Of a stretch of DNA of 64,000 bases, positions 47,692 to 56,246 are shown piece by piece. How positions within the stretch are numbered: the stretch's first letter is position 1; each line of letters begins with the position of its first letter. The notes under the pieces are model-generated. The model was given only the letters and a program-made list of their open reading frames with translations. It did no database searches and was not told the origin of the DNA. This stretch comes from an uncultured Oscillospiraceae bacterium (GTDB lineage: Bacteria > Bacillota > Clostridia > Oscillospirales > Oscillospiraceae), in assembly GCA_910578505.1 (NCBI GenBank), contig CAJTPV010000012.1, positions 1 through 64,000 on the forward strand, in the 5' to 3' direction. The translations under genes were made by a program, and so were the position numbers.

Positions 47692-49662
47692 TCAGTCCCG
47701 CAGCAGCCAGGCGAAGCCGTAGGGATACAGGGTGATGTCCCGGATCTGGTCGTAATGGGTGCCGTACATCAGCTCAGACCAGCTGCCGTCCCGCTCCACG
47801 CCGGCCTGGACGAACTCGCCGCTGAAGTTAAAGAGGCACACCAGCTCCCGGTCCTCCAGCTTCCGGCACAGGGCCAGCACATGGCTGCTGCCGCTGTCCT
47901 CCACCCACACGTCCGCCCGGCTGTCAAAGCAGGGCTCCTGGGCCCGCAGCATCTCCAGCCGCCGCAGGCCCTGGAACTGCTTGCCCTGCCGGGTCTCGCC
48001 GCCGGTGCGCAGGGCGGCCAGGTCCCACTGGAAATTCCCGCGGTGGATGTACCGGCTGTCGTCCCGCTTCTCCGGGTCGTCGTGGTATGTATAGTCGTTG
48101 AGCTGGCCGATCTCGTCGCCGCTGTAGATGACCGGGATGCCGCTCTGGGACAGCATCCATGCGTGGAGGGTCAGGTCGCAGGAGATGGCCCGCTCCAGCA
48201 GGAAGGGGTCCTGCTGGTAGACCGCCGCCTCCACGCCGCACAAGGACGCGGTGGTGCCGCACAGCCGCGCATCCCCCAGGCGGGGGTCGTCGTTGTACAG
48301 CTCGCCCCGGCTGAGGCTGCCCGGCCATTTGCCGGTAAAGTAGTCGTTGAGATACTTCTTGTGGGGGACCTCCCACTGGCCGAAGCGGCTGAGCAGCCAG
48401 GAATAATCCAGCCCCCAGCCGATGTCGTCATGGCAGCGGAGGTAGTTGAGGAAGGTAAACTCCTTGGGCAGGCTGCACACGGCCTCCATCTGCCGCCGCA
48501 GCAGGGACACGTCCCCGGTGGCCAGGGTGTGCCAGGTGGTGGCCATTGTCGTAACATTATAGAGCATATGGCACTCCGGCTTCTCCGTGGTGCCGAAGTA
48601 GGGCGCCACCTTCACCGGCTCCATGACCACCTCGCCCAGCAGCAGCACGCTGGGGCAGACGATCTCGCAGGCGATGTGCAGCATGCGGGAGAGGGTGTGG
48701 ACCTGGGGCAGGTTGCGGCAGGAGGTGCCCAGCTCCTTCCAGATGTAGGGGGTGGCGTCCAGGCGGAGAACGTCGATGCCCCGGTTGGCCAGGTACAGCA
48801 GGTTTTCCGTCATGTCGTTGAAGACCATGCTGTTGGCATAGTTCAAATCCCACTGGTAGGGGTAGAAGTTGGTCATCACCACCTGCCTGCAGTCGTCCAG
48901 CCAGGTGAAGCTGCCCGGCGCGGTGGTGGGGAACACCTGGGGCACGGTCTTCTCAAACTCCCGGGGAATGTCCCAGCTGTCGTAGAAAAAGTAGCGGTCC
49001 CGGTAGCCCGGCTCGCCGGCACGGGCTTTTTTCGCCCAGATGTGGTCCTCGCTGGTGTGGTTGAGCACAAAGTCCAGACATACGCTCACGCCGGCCTCCC
49101 GGCAGGCGTCGGCCAGGTGCTCCAAATCCTCCATCGTGCCCAGCTCCGGCTGGACCCGGCGGAAATCGGACACCGCGTAGCCGCCGTCGCTGCGGCCCTT
49201 GGGGCTCTCCAGCAGGGGCATGAGGTGCAGGTAATTGACGCCGCACTCCTGGAGGTAGGGGAGCTTTTCCTTCACGCCCTTCAGGTTCCCGGCAAAGGTG
49301 TTGACGTAGAGCATCATCCCCAGCATATCCCGGCGGCGGTACCAATCGGGGTCCTCCTCCCGGCGGCGGTCCTGCTCCTGCAGGGCGGCCTTGCGCCCCT
49401 CCCAGCAGCGGCGGAGCATGGCGAGGAAGTAGTCGAAGGCCGTCTCGTCATCGTGGTACAGCTCGCAGTAGAGCCATTTCAGCTCGCCGCAGCGCCGCTC
49501 CAGACGGCGGTCAAAGTCGGTTTGGGCGGTCTCCGGCTCCGCCGGCGCGGTCTTCACCGCCCCTCCGGCTGCGAGAAGGGCAGCTCTCTTGGCAGTCGCT
49601 GCCTGTTTGATCGCTTTTTTCTCCGCCGCAGCCTGTTTGGCGGTCTTTTTGAGCCTTGCCAT
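47692..49662 (-). CDS. Amylosucrase-like GH13 glucosyltransferase
   Basis: A 656-residue GH13 protein. The catalytic residues are seen in 'IDVLRLDATPYIW' (nucleophile Asp), 'LLLGEVVMEP' (acid Glu) and 'LRCHDDIGWGL' (third Asp). 'LHLMPLLESPKGRSDGGYAV' and 'FVLNHTSEDH' are the amylosucrase/sucrose-type landmarks. It would split sucrose, passing glucose to a glucan and releasing fructose. The first 45 residues are a lysine/alanine-rich tail not seen in the usual family. The ATG overlaps the fructokinase stop (TGATG), matching the need to phosphorylate the fructose. Confidence 0.85.
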   Translation of the reverse strand: MARLKKTAKQAAAEKKAIKQAATAKRAALLAAGGAVKTAPAEPETAQTDFDRRLERRCGELKWLYCELYHDDETAFDYFLAMLRRCWEGRKAALQEQDRRREEDPDWYRRRDMLGMMLYVNTFAGNLKGVKEKLPYLQECGVNYLHLMPLLESPKGRSDGGYAVSDFRRVQPELGTMEDLEHLADACREAGVSVCLDFVLNHTSEDHIWAKKARAGEPGYRDRYFFYDSWDIPREFEKTVPQVFPTTAPGSFTWLDDCRQVVMTNFYPYQWDLNYANSMVFNDMTENLLYLANRGIDVLRLDATPYIWKELGTSCRNLPQVHTLSRMLHIACEIVCPSVLLLGEVVMEPVKVAPYFGTTEKPECHMLYNVTTMATTWHTLATGDVSLLRRQMEAVCSLPKEFTFLNYLRCHDDIGWGLDYSWLLSRFGQWEVPHKKYLNDYFTGKWPGSLSRGELYNDDPRLGDARLCGTTASLCGVEAAVYQQDPFLLERAISCDLTLHAWMLSQSGIPVIYSGDEIGQLNDYTYHDDPEKRDDSRYIHRGNFQWDLAALRTGGETRQGKQFQGLRRLEMLRAQEPCFDSRADVWVEDSGSSHVLALCRKLEDRELVCLFNFSGEFVQAGVERDGSWSELMYGTHYDQIRDITLYPYGFAWLLRD

Positions 49663-50606
49663 CACATGACGCCCCCTTCCAGTTCCGCCGCCGTGGGCAT
49701 GGCGGGGATCGCCCCGCTGCGGGAGCAGGTCAGCGCCGCCGCCCGGTTGGCGTAGTGCAGGATCTCCTCCAGCTCACTGCGCTCCAGGCCCTCCAGGGGC
49801 TTCCGGCCCCGGCGGCAGAGGCGGCTGAGCACCGCGCCGAAAAAGGTATCCCCCGCGCCGTTGGTGTCGGCCACCTTCACCGGCACGCCGGGCACGGTAA
49901 AGCACTCGTCCCTCCAGCGGCAGAAGGACCCCGCGCCGCCCAGGGTCACCAGCACCAGGGAGATGCCCAGCTCCGTCAGCTTCCGGCTGCCCTCCTCCAG
50001 GTCCGTGCAGCCAGTGAGCAGGGGCAGCTCCTCCTCGGACAGCTTGATGATGTCCACCACCGGCAGGGGCAGAATCATCCACTCCACGGCGTCCCGCTCC
50101 GTGTTCCAGAGGGCCGGGCGGTAGTTGGGGTCATAGCTGACCAGCACGCCGTTTTTATGGGCGGCGCGGGCGGCGTGGATGGTGGCGCTGCGGGCGATGC
50201 CGCGGGTAAGGCTGACAGAGCCGAAGTGGAGGATCTTGCTGTCCTCAATGAGCGTCTCGTCCACCTCCTCGGGCATCAGGGCGCAGTCGGCCCCCCGGAC
50301 AAACTGGAAGCTGCGCTCCCCGGCGCTGTCCACGGCGACAATGGCCATTGTGGTCGGATTGCTGCTGGTACACATGCGGGAGACATCCACACCGTTATCT
50401 GTCAGGACCTGGCGCAGATAGGCGCCGAAGCTGTCCTCCCCCACCTTGCCGATAAAGGCGGTTGGCACGCCCAGCCGGGAGGCGGCCACCGCCACGTTGG
50501 CGGGCGCGCCCCCGGGATTGGCGGCGAAGAGCGGGACCTGGGCCTCGTTCACCCCGAATTGGGTTAGATCGATCAGTACCTCGCCGATTGCGGTAATATC
50601 TGCCAT
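49662..50606 (-). CDS. scrK: Fructokinase (PfkB family)
   Basis: A 314-residue ribokinase-type sugar kinase. 'NPGGAPANVAVAASRLG' (about residues 30-46) and the catalytic-base motif 'DTNGAGDTFFGA' (Asp253) are both intact. Together with the adjoining amylosucrase-like gene, fructose is the probable substrate. It is the first gene of the pair; its promoter must be in 50607-50890, a gap shared with divergent pckG. Confidence 0.88.
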   Translation of the reverse strand: MADITAIGEVLIDLTQFGVNEAQVPLFAANPGGAPANVAVAASRLGVPTAFIGKVGEDSFGAYLRQVLTDNGVDVSRMCTSSNPTTMAIVAVDSAGERSFQFVRGADCALMPEEVDETLIEDSKILHFGSVSLTRGIARSATIHAARAAHKNGVLVSYDPNYRPALWNTERDAVEWMILPLPVVDIIKLSEEELPLLTGCTDLEEGSRKLTELGISLVLVTLGGAGSFCRWRDECFTVPGVPVKVADTNGAGDTFFGAVLSRLCRRGRKPLEGLERSELEEILHYANRAAALTCSRSGAIPAMPTAAELEGGVM

Positions 50607-50809
50607 GCTGTTAATACCTTCCTTTCCATCGCCAATCTTCCTTCGCGCCAGGGCGGCGGATTTTCAGCAGACCTTTTAAGATGACTTTTATCATATCAGA
50701 CTTGGAGAGATTTGTCTAGCTTTTTAGATAAGACCCTGGGAAGATCCTTCCCTGACGAAAAAGAGCCCCGATCCAGGAAGAAATTTCAGCAGTTTTTTCA
50801 CAATTCCTC

Positions 50810-50838
50810 TTGCAATTCGGTCGGGATTTTAGTATTAT
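50810..50838 (+). promoter_or_regulatory. pckG promoter
   Basis: TTGCAA and TATTAT separated by 17 bases, about 55 bases before the ATG. A divergent promoter for the fructokinase operon must also be in this gap, but no strong one is seen. Confidence 0.6.
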
Positions 50839-50892
50839 GCTAGACAGGAAACTTTGCTTTCTGAAAACGCAAATTGTAATGGAGGAAAACTT

Positions 50893-52659
50893 ATGGCTCT
50901 GACCAACAACAAAGCCGTTCTGGCCTGGATCGATGAAATGGCAAAGATGACCCAGCCCGACAAGATCGTCTGGATCGACGGCTCCCAGGAACAGATTGAG
51001 GCTCTGCGCGCCGAAGCATGCTCCACCGGCGAGATGGAAAAGCTCAACCAGGAGAAGCTCCCCGACTGCTATCTGCACCGCACCGCCGTCAACGACGTGG
51101 CCCGCGTGGAGGACCGCACCTTCATCTGCTGCCGCAAGAAGGAAAATGCCGGTCCCACCAACAACTGGATGGACCCCCAGGAGATGTACGCAAAGCTGAA
51201 CAAGCTCTATACCGGCGCCATGAAGGGCCGCACCATGTATGTCATCCCCTATTCCATGGGCGTTGTAGGTTCCCCCTTCGCCAAGTACGGCATTGAGCTG
51301 ACCGACTCCATCTACGTGGTTCTCAACATGTGCATCATGACCCGCGTGGGCGCCGCCGTGGCCGAGAAGATCGGCGACGATTTCATCAAGGGCCTCCACG
51401 CCAAGGCGGACATCGACCCGGAGAACCGCTATATCGTCCACTTCCCCGAGGACAACACCATCATGAGCGTCAACTCCGGCTATGGCGGAAACGTGCTGCT
51501 GGGCAAGAAGTGCTTTGCCCTGCGCATCGCCTCCTACCTGGGCCACGAGCAGGGCTGGATGGCTGAACATATGCTGATTTTGGGCCTGCAGAACCCCGCC
51601 GGCGAGGTGCGCTATCTGGCCGCCGCCTTCCCCTCCGCCTGCGGCAAGACCAACCTGGCCATGCTCATTCCCCCTGAGGCATACCGGGAGAAGGGCTGGA
51701 AGGTCTGGTGCGTGGGCGACGACATCGCCTGGATCCGCGTGGGCGAGGACGGCCGCCTGTGGGCCATGAACCCGGAGTACGGCTTCTTCGGCGTGGCCCC
51801 CGGCACCAACGTCAAGTCCAACCCCAACGCCCTGGCCTCCACCCAGCAGGGCACCATCTTCACCAACGTGGTCCACAACCTGGACGACAACACCGTGTGG
51901 TGGGAGGGCCTGGACAAGAACCCGCCCACCAACGCCGTGGACTGGAAGGGCAACCCCTGGAACGGCCAGGAGAGCACCGAGAAGGGCGCCCATCCCAACA
52001 GCCGCTTCACCGCGCCCGCCAAGAACTGCCCCTGCATCTCCCCCGAGTTTGAGACCCCCCAGGGCGTGCCCCTGAGCGCCATCGTCTTCGGCGGCCGCCG
52101 GGCCAAGACCGCCCCCCTGGTCTACCAGTCCCGTGACTGGGAGCACGGCGTGTTCGTCGGCTCCATCATGGCCTCCGAGACCACTGCCGCCGCCGCCGGC
52201 GCGGTAGGCGTCGTGCGCCGGGATCCTATGGCCATGCTGCCCTTCTGCGGCTATCACATGGGCGACTACTGGCAGCACTGGCTGGACATGGGCGAGAAGG
52301 TGGGCGCTGACAAGCTGCCCAAGATCTTCAACGTCAACTGGTTCCGCACAGACGACGAGGGCCACTTCATCTGGCCCGGCTTCGGCGACAACATGCGGGT
52401 GCTGGAGTGGATCATGAAGCGGGCCTTTGACGAGGCTGACGCCGTGGAGACGGCCATTGGCTATCAGCCCAAGCCGGAGGATATCAACATGGAGGGCCTG
52501 GACATCAGCCGGGAGACGCTGGAGGGCCTGCTGAGCGTTGATAAGGCGCTGTGGAAGGAAGAGGCCCAGGGCATCCACGAGTTCTACGGCAAGTTCGGCG
52601 ACAAGGTTCCCCAGGGGCTGCGCGATGAGCTGGCCAAGCTGGAAGAAAATCTGAAATAA
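50893..52659 (+). CDS. pckG: Phosphoenolpyruvate carboxykinase (GTP)
   Basis: A 588-residue PEPCK of the GTP class. The P-loop 'AAFPSACGKTNLAML' near residue 240 has the ACGKTN wording with the reactive cysteine, which separates it from the ATP class. 'FGVAPGTNVKSNPNA' and 'TRVGAAVAEKIG' also fit. It links oxaloacetate and PEP; in anaerobes it often fixes CO2 toward succinate. RBS GGAGG eight bases from the ATG; a longer upstream frame crosses the promoter. Confidence 0.94.
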   Translation: MALTNNKAVLAWIDEMAKMTQPDKIVWIDGSQEQIEALRAEACSTGEMEKLNQEKLPDCYLHRTAVNDVARVEDRTFICCRKKENAGPTNNWMDPQEMYAKLNKLYTGAMKGRTMYVIPYSMGVVGSPFAKYGIELTDSIYVVLNMCIMTRVGAAVAEKIGDDFIKGLHAKADIDPENRYIVHFPEDNTIMSVNSGYGGNVLLGKKCFALRIASYLGHEQGWMAEHMLILGLQNPAGEVRYLAAAFPSACGKTNLAMLIPPEAYREKGWKVWCVGDDIAWIRVGEDGRLWAMNPEYGFFGVAPGTNVKSNPNALASTQQGTIFTNVVHNLDDNTVWWEGLDKNPPTNAVDWKGNPWNGQESTEKGAHPNSRFTAPAKNCPCISPEFETPQGVPLSAIVFGGRRAKTAPLVYQSRDWEHGVFVGSIMASETTAAAAGAVGVVRRDPMAMLPFCGYHMGDYWQHWLDMGEKVGADKLPKIFNVNWFRTDDEGHFIWPGFGDNMRVLEWIMKRAFDEADAVETAIGYQPKPEDINMEGLDISRETLEGLLSVDKALWKEEAQGIHEFYGKFGDKVPQGLRDELAKLEENLK

Positions 52660-52673
52660 GCGCATCGCGCGCT

Positions 52674-52715
52674 GGACGCCGCGGCTCCGGGAGGGGCTGC
52701 GGCGTCCTGTTTTTT
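52674..52715 (+). terminator. pckG terminator
   Basis: A GC-rich stem with GGACGCCGC/GCGGCGTCC arms followed by seven bases of Ts. Confidence 0.85.
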
Positions 52716-52737
52716 GCGGATGCAGGCCATGATCCCC

Positions 52738-52767
52738 TTGCAATCACGCCCTGAAATCGGTTATAAT
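52738..52767 (+). promoter_or_regulatory. Promoter of the Rpn-type gene
   Basis: TTGCAA and a perfect TATAAT separated by 18 bases, 25 bases before the ATG. Confidence 0.65.
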
Positions 52768-52791
52768 AGACGCAGAAAGGAGGCGGTGCCC

Positions 52792-53724
52792 ATGCCGGAG
52801 ATGAGGCGGACTGTTAAGGACAGTGTGTTTACTTTTCTATTCAGGCAGCCGTTCTATACCCGCCTGCTGTATCTGGCGCTGCATCCGGAGGATGTGACCG
52901 TCACGGAGGAGGACTGTAAAATCATCACGCTGGAAAATGTGCTGATGACGGGGCTGTACAACGATCTGGGCATACAGGTGCGGGACCGTCTGATTTTTTT
53001 GATGGAGGCCCAGAGTACATTTTCCGTGAACATTGTCCTGCGGATGCTGCTGTATCTTGCGGAAACCTACATGGACTACGTCAAGCGGCACCGGCTGGAC
53101 CTGTATGCCAGTCCGCCGGTATCCATCCCCAGGCCGGAGCTGTATATGGTCTATACAGGCGGCAGGAGCAGCGTGCCGGACACCCTGCATTTGTCGGATT
53201 TATTCATGGGACAGGGCGCTCCGGATACGCCGGACTGCCTCGATGTGCGGGTACGGGTCCTGCGGGACAGCGCCCAGGGGAATATTCTGGATCAGTATGT
53301 CCAGTTCTGCAAAATCCTGGACCAGCAGCGCTTATTGTACGGCCGGACAAAGCGGACCATCGAAGAGACCCTTCGGATTTGTATGGACCGGAACATCCTG
53401 GCGCCATTTCTGGCGTCACGGAAAAAGGAGGTTGTTGATATCATGAGTATGCTGTTCAGTCAGAAAGAGATCATGGAGATCCATGACTTCAATTTGGCCA
53501 AGGCGGCCAGACATGCAGGCCGGGAGGAAGGCCAGCAGGAGGGGATGCAGAAAGGGATGCAGAAAGGGATGCAGAAAGGGATGCAGAAGGGCGGAGAGCT
53601 GGAATTTTTGCGGATGGCCAATCTGTCCAAGGCCCTGGCCGAATCGGGCCGGGAACATGAGCTGGCAAAGGCGCTGATGGACCGGGCGCTGTACGAGAGA
53701 TTGCTGAAGGAATTCGGTCTGTAA
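52792..53724 (+). CDS. Rpn-family PD-(D/E)XK nuclease / transposase-like protein
   Basis: A 310-residue protein of the Rpn/PDDEXK_2 family, nucleases related to E. coli RpnA that promote recombination and, in recent reports, phage defence. The active site shows Asp58 in 'YNDLGIQV' and 'MEAQST' (Glu72, Gln74). Residues 251-266 are four copies of GMQK, matched by four 12-base DNA repeats; this place in the linker before the C-terminal helix varies in length in the family. RBS AAAGGAGG. Confidence 0.8.
   Translation: MPEMRRTVKDSVFTFLFRQPFYTRLLYLALHPEDVTVTEEDCKIITLENVLMTGLYNDLGIQVRDRLIFLMEAQSTFSVNIVLRMLLYLAETYMDYVKRHRLDLYASPPVSIPRPELYMVYTGGRSSVPDTLHLSDLFMGQGAPDTPDCLDVRVRVLRDSAQGNILDQYVQFCKILDQQRLLYGRTKRTIEETLRICMDRNILAPFLASRKKEVVDIMSMLFSQKEIMEIHDFNLAKAARHAGREEGQQEGMQKGMQKGMQKGMQKGGELEFLRMANLSKALAESGREHELAKALMDRALYERLLKEFGL
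53542..53589 (+). repeat. Four 12-bp tandem repeats within the Rpn-type gene
   Basis: The unit GGGATGCAGAAA occurs four times, the last with one change (AAG). Copy-number change would keep the frame because the unit is 12 bases. Confidence 0.95.
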
Positions 53725-53759
53725 CCGGGATTCACCATGTGATAGAGGAGATAAACGAT

Positions 53760-54635
53760 ATGCTACACACCATTGAAAACGACTTTCTGCGCATGACCAT
53801 AGACGACGTGGGCGCGCAGATGATGTCCATTACCGCCGCCGACGGAACAGAGTACCTCTGGAACGGCGACAGCGCCTACTGGGGCGGCCGCGCCCCCAAC
53901 CTGTTCCCCTACGTGGGCCGCCTGACGGACGACACCTACACCATTGACGGCCAGAGCTATGAGATGAAGCGCCACGGTTTTTCCCGCCGCATGGCCTTCG
54001 AGACCCAGAAGCAGGCCCCGGACAAGGTGGCCTTCCGCATCACCGCCACGGAGGAGACAAAGGCCGCCTATCCCTGGGAATTCGCCTTCTCCGTGGCCTA
54101 TGAGCTGGACGGCGGCACGGTGTCCATCACCTACTGCGTGGAAAACCGGGACCGGCGGGACATGTATTTCGGCCTGGGCGCGCACCCCGGCTTCCGGGTC
54201 CCGCTGGAGGCCGGAAGGCGCTTTGAGGACTACCGCCTGACCTTTGGCCGCCCCTGCCGGCCCTGGCGGGTGGAGATGACCGACGCCTGCATGATCGGCG
54301 GACAGGAGACCCCCTATCCGCTGGTAAACGGCGTGGACATGCCCCTGCGCCACGACCTCTTTGACCGGGACGCGGTGATCCTCAAGAATATGGACCGCAC
54401 AGTCACCCTGTCCGCCGGAGAGGGGACCCGGGGGCTCACCCTGTCCATCCCCCGCATGCGCTATCTGGGCGTCTGGCACACCCCCAAGAGCGACGCGCCC
54501 TTTGTCTGCCTGGAGCCCTGGGTCAGCCTGCCCTCCCGGCAGGATATTGTGGAGGATTTTTCCCAGCAGAACGACCTGGTCACCCTCTCGCCGGGGGAAA
54601 TCTACCGGAACCGCTGGAGTATTTCGGTTTTCTGA
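53760..54635 (+). CDS. Aldose 1-epimerase-like protein (LacX type)
   Basis: A 291-residue galactose-mutarotase-fold protein. 'NLFPYVGRLTDDTYTIDG' and 'KRHGFSRRMAFE' (catalytic-site His) and 'YFGLGAHPGFRVPL' (second His, 'AHPGF') match the LacX/YihR-like branch. The last part holds 'CLEPWVSLPSR', with the usual glutamate. It would interconvert sugar anomers; the natural sugar is unknown. RBS GAGGAG. Neighbouring sugar genes (ROK protein) fit carbohydrate use. Confidence 0.8.
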   Translation: MLHTIENDFLRMTIDDVGAQMMSITAADGTEYLWNGDSAYWGGRAPNLFPYVGRLTDDTYTIDGQSYEMKRHGFSRRMAFETQKQAPDKVAFRITATEETKAAYPWEFAFSVAYELDGGTVSITYCVENRDRRDMYFGLGAHPGFRVPLEAGRRFEDYRLTFGRPCRPWRVEMTDACMIGGQETPYPLVNGVDMPLRHDLFDRDAVILKNMDRTVTLSAGEGTRGLTLSIPRMRYLGVWHTPKSDAPFVCLEPWVSLPSRQDIVEDFSQQNDLVTLSPGEIYRNRWSISVF

Positions 54636-54653
54636 TTTTTTTGTGGAAAACAC

Positions 54654-54682
54654 GTGACAGACGGCCCGCGCCGTGGTATGAT
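54654..54682 (+). promoter_or_regulatory. Promoter of the ROK-type gene
   Basis: GTGACA and TATGAT separated by 17 bases, about 75 bases before the ATG. Confidence 0.5.
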
Positions 54683-54756
54683 ACCCCTGACGGAGGCCTG
54701 TCCGCGCTCCGCCGGGGCCGGCGGCAGGCCTTTGAATTCGATGGAGGTACGATACC

Positions 54757-56139
54757 ATGAACCGTTTTGGTGTTGAGGTAACTTTACAGCATTCCCCCAA
54801 GCTGGACCCGTCCTATATGCCCCTGTACCGCTTCAATCAGGCGTTCCTGAAGGACGCCCGGAAGCCCCTGGGCCTGGCAGTGGAGCGCTCCTGCGGCGAG
54901 ATGGCGGTGTGTGAGACATTCATCCACGGCACGCCGGAGATGTGGGAGGCCGACTGCTACTATGTCAACCGGCTGGTGAAAACCATCCTGTGGATGAAGG
55001 GCGGATTCCGCATCTACGTCCGGGGCAGCGAGGAGATCTGCGATTACCTGCGCGGGGCCTACTGCGCCGGCGGCTGCCAGGAGTTTGACTGGGACTATAT
55101 GGCCAACGTCTTTGAGCATCCCTTCGAGATCGTCTCCTGCGAGCAGCTGCCCGCGGCCAAGGACAGCCCCCAGGCCATTGGCCGCCACCTGGACGGCTGC
55201 CGCATCGGCTTTGACGCCGGCGGCAGCGACCGGAAGGTGTCCGCCGTGATCGACGGCGAGAGCGTGTTCTCCGAGGAGGTGGTCTGGTTCCCCAAGATCA
55301 CCGCGGACCCGGATTACCACTACGAGGGCATCGTAGCCGCCCTCAAGTCCGCCGCGGAGCACATGCCCCGGGTGGACGCGGTGGGCGTCTCCTCCGCCGG
55401 CGTGTACATCAACAACCGGACCATGAACGCCTCCCTGTTCCTGGCGGTGCCCAAGGACCTCTTTGACGCCAAGGTGAAGGACATCTACATCCGGGCCATC
55501 ACCGACACCTTCGGCGACGTGCCCTACGCCGTGGCCAACGACGGCGACGTGTCCGCCCTGGCCGGGGCCATGAGCCTGGGGGAGGACAATGTGCTGGGCA
55601 TCGCCATGGGCACCAGCGAGGCCGTGGGCTACGTGGACGCCCAGGGCCGGATCACCGGCTGGCTCAACGAGCTGGCCTTCGTGCCCGTGGACGCCCAGGC
55701 GGACGCCATGCGGGACGAGTGGAGCGGCGATATCGGCTGCGGCGTGAAATACTTCTCCCAGGACGGCGTCATCAAGCTGGCCCCGCGGGCGGGCATTGCG
55801 CTGGATGAGGACCTGTCTCCCGCCGAAAAATTAAAGGTCGTGCAGAAGCTGATGGCCGAGGACGACCCACGGGCCGCGGACGTGTACAGCTCCATCGGCG
55901 TCTATCTGGCCCACGCGCTGGCCTTCTATTTCGACCTGTACCACTTCAAGCACGTGCTGCTGCTGGGCCGGGTCATGTCCGGCAAGGGCGGGGACCTGAT
56001 CCTCTCCACCTGCAAGGCGGTCATGGCCGACGAGTACCCGGAGATCGCTGCCCGGATCAACCCCACTCTCCCGGATGAAAAATTCCGCCGGGTGGGCCAA
56101 TCCGCCGCCGCCGCGTCCCTGCCGGAGATCGCCGGATAG
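54757..56139 (+). CDS. ROK-family sugar kinase-like protein
   Basis: A 460-residue ASKHA protein. After an unrecognised N-terminal region of about 145 residues, the ROK domain begins with 'IGFDAGGSDRKVSAVIDGE' (phosphate 1), then 'AVGVSSAGVYINNRTMNAS' and 'VANDGDVSALAGAMSLG' (catalytic Asp in 'NDGD'), 'LGIAMGTSEAVGYV' (adenosine/phosphate 2). The classic ROK zinc cluster is not seen. No N-terminal winged helix is evident, so it is more likely a kinase than a repressor. The sugar is unknown. A strong terminator follows. Confidence 0.68.
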   Translation: MNRFGVEVTLQHSPKLDPSYMPLYRFNQAFLKDARKPLGLAVERSCGEMAVCETFIHGTPEMWEADCYYVNRLVKTILWMKGGFRIYVRGSEEICDYLRGAYCAGGCQEFDWDYMANVFEHPFEIVSCEQLPAAKDSPQAIGRHLDGCRIGFDAGGSDRKVSAVIDGESVFSEEVVWFPKITADPDYHYEGIVAALKSAAEHMPRVDAVGVSSAGVYINNRTMNASLFLAVPKDLFDAKVKDIYIRAITDTFGDVPYAVANDGDVSALAGAMSLGEDNVLGIAMGTSEAVGYVDAQGRITGWLNELAFVPVDAQADAMRDEWSGDIGCGVKYFSQDGVIKLAPRAGIALDEDLSPAEKLKVVQKLMAEDDPRAADVYSSIGVYLAHALAFYFDLYHFKHVLLLGRVMSGKGGDLILSTCKAVMADEYPEIAARINPTLPDEKFRRVGQSAAAASLPEIAG

Positions 56140-56190
56140 CGCCCGCCCTATCCAGAAGCGCACACCGGCGCGTATCCCCATCATCAGGAG

Positions 56191-56222
56191 CCGGCCCGGA
56201 CCAGGTCCGGGCCGGTTTTTTG
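56191..56222 (+). terminator. ROK gene terminator
   Basis: An 11-pair perfect GC stem around a three-base loop, followed by seven Ts. Confidence 0.88.
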
Positions 56223-56246
56223 GCCAAGGGCGCGGGGGCGGGCGGC

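Noticed and set aside
47755..50567. Long plus-strand frames (666 and 303 codons) opposite the amylosucrase and fructokinase genes
   Set aside because: Both are shadows; the minus-strand genes carry complete catalytic motifs and coupled starts.
50716..52743. A 675-codon minus-strand frame opposite pckG
   Set aside because: Antisense of a clear PEPCK; biased composition and no start signals.
53542..53589. The four tandem 12-bp units considered as a CRISPR-like array
   Set aside because: Units are contiguous with no spacers and encode GMQK within a protein; no cas gene is near.
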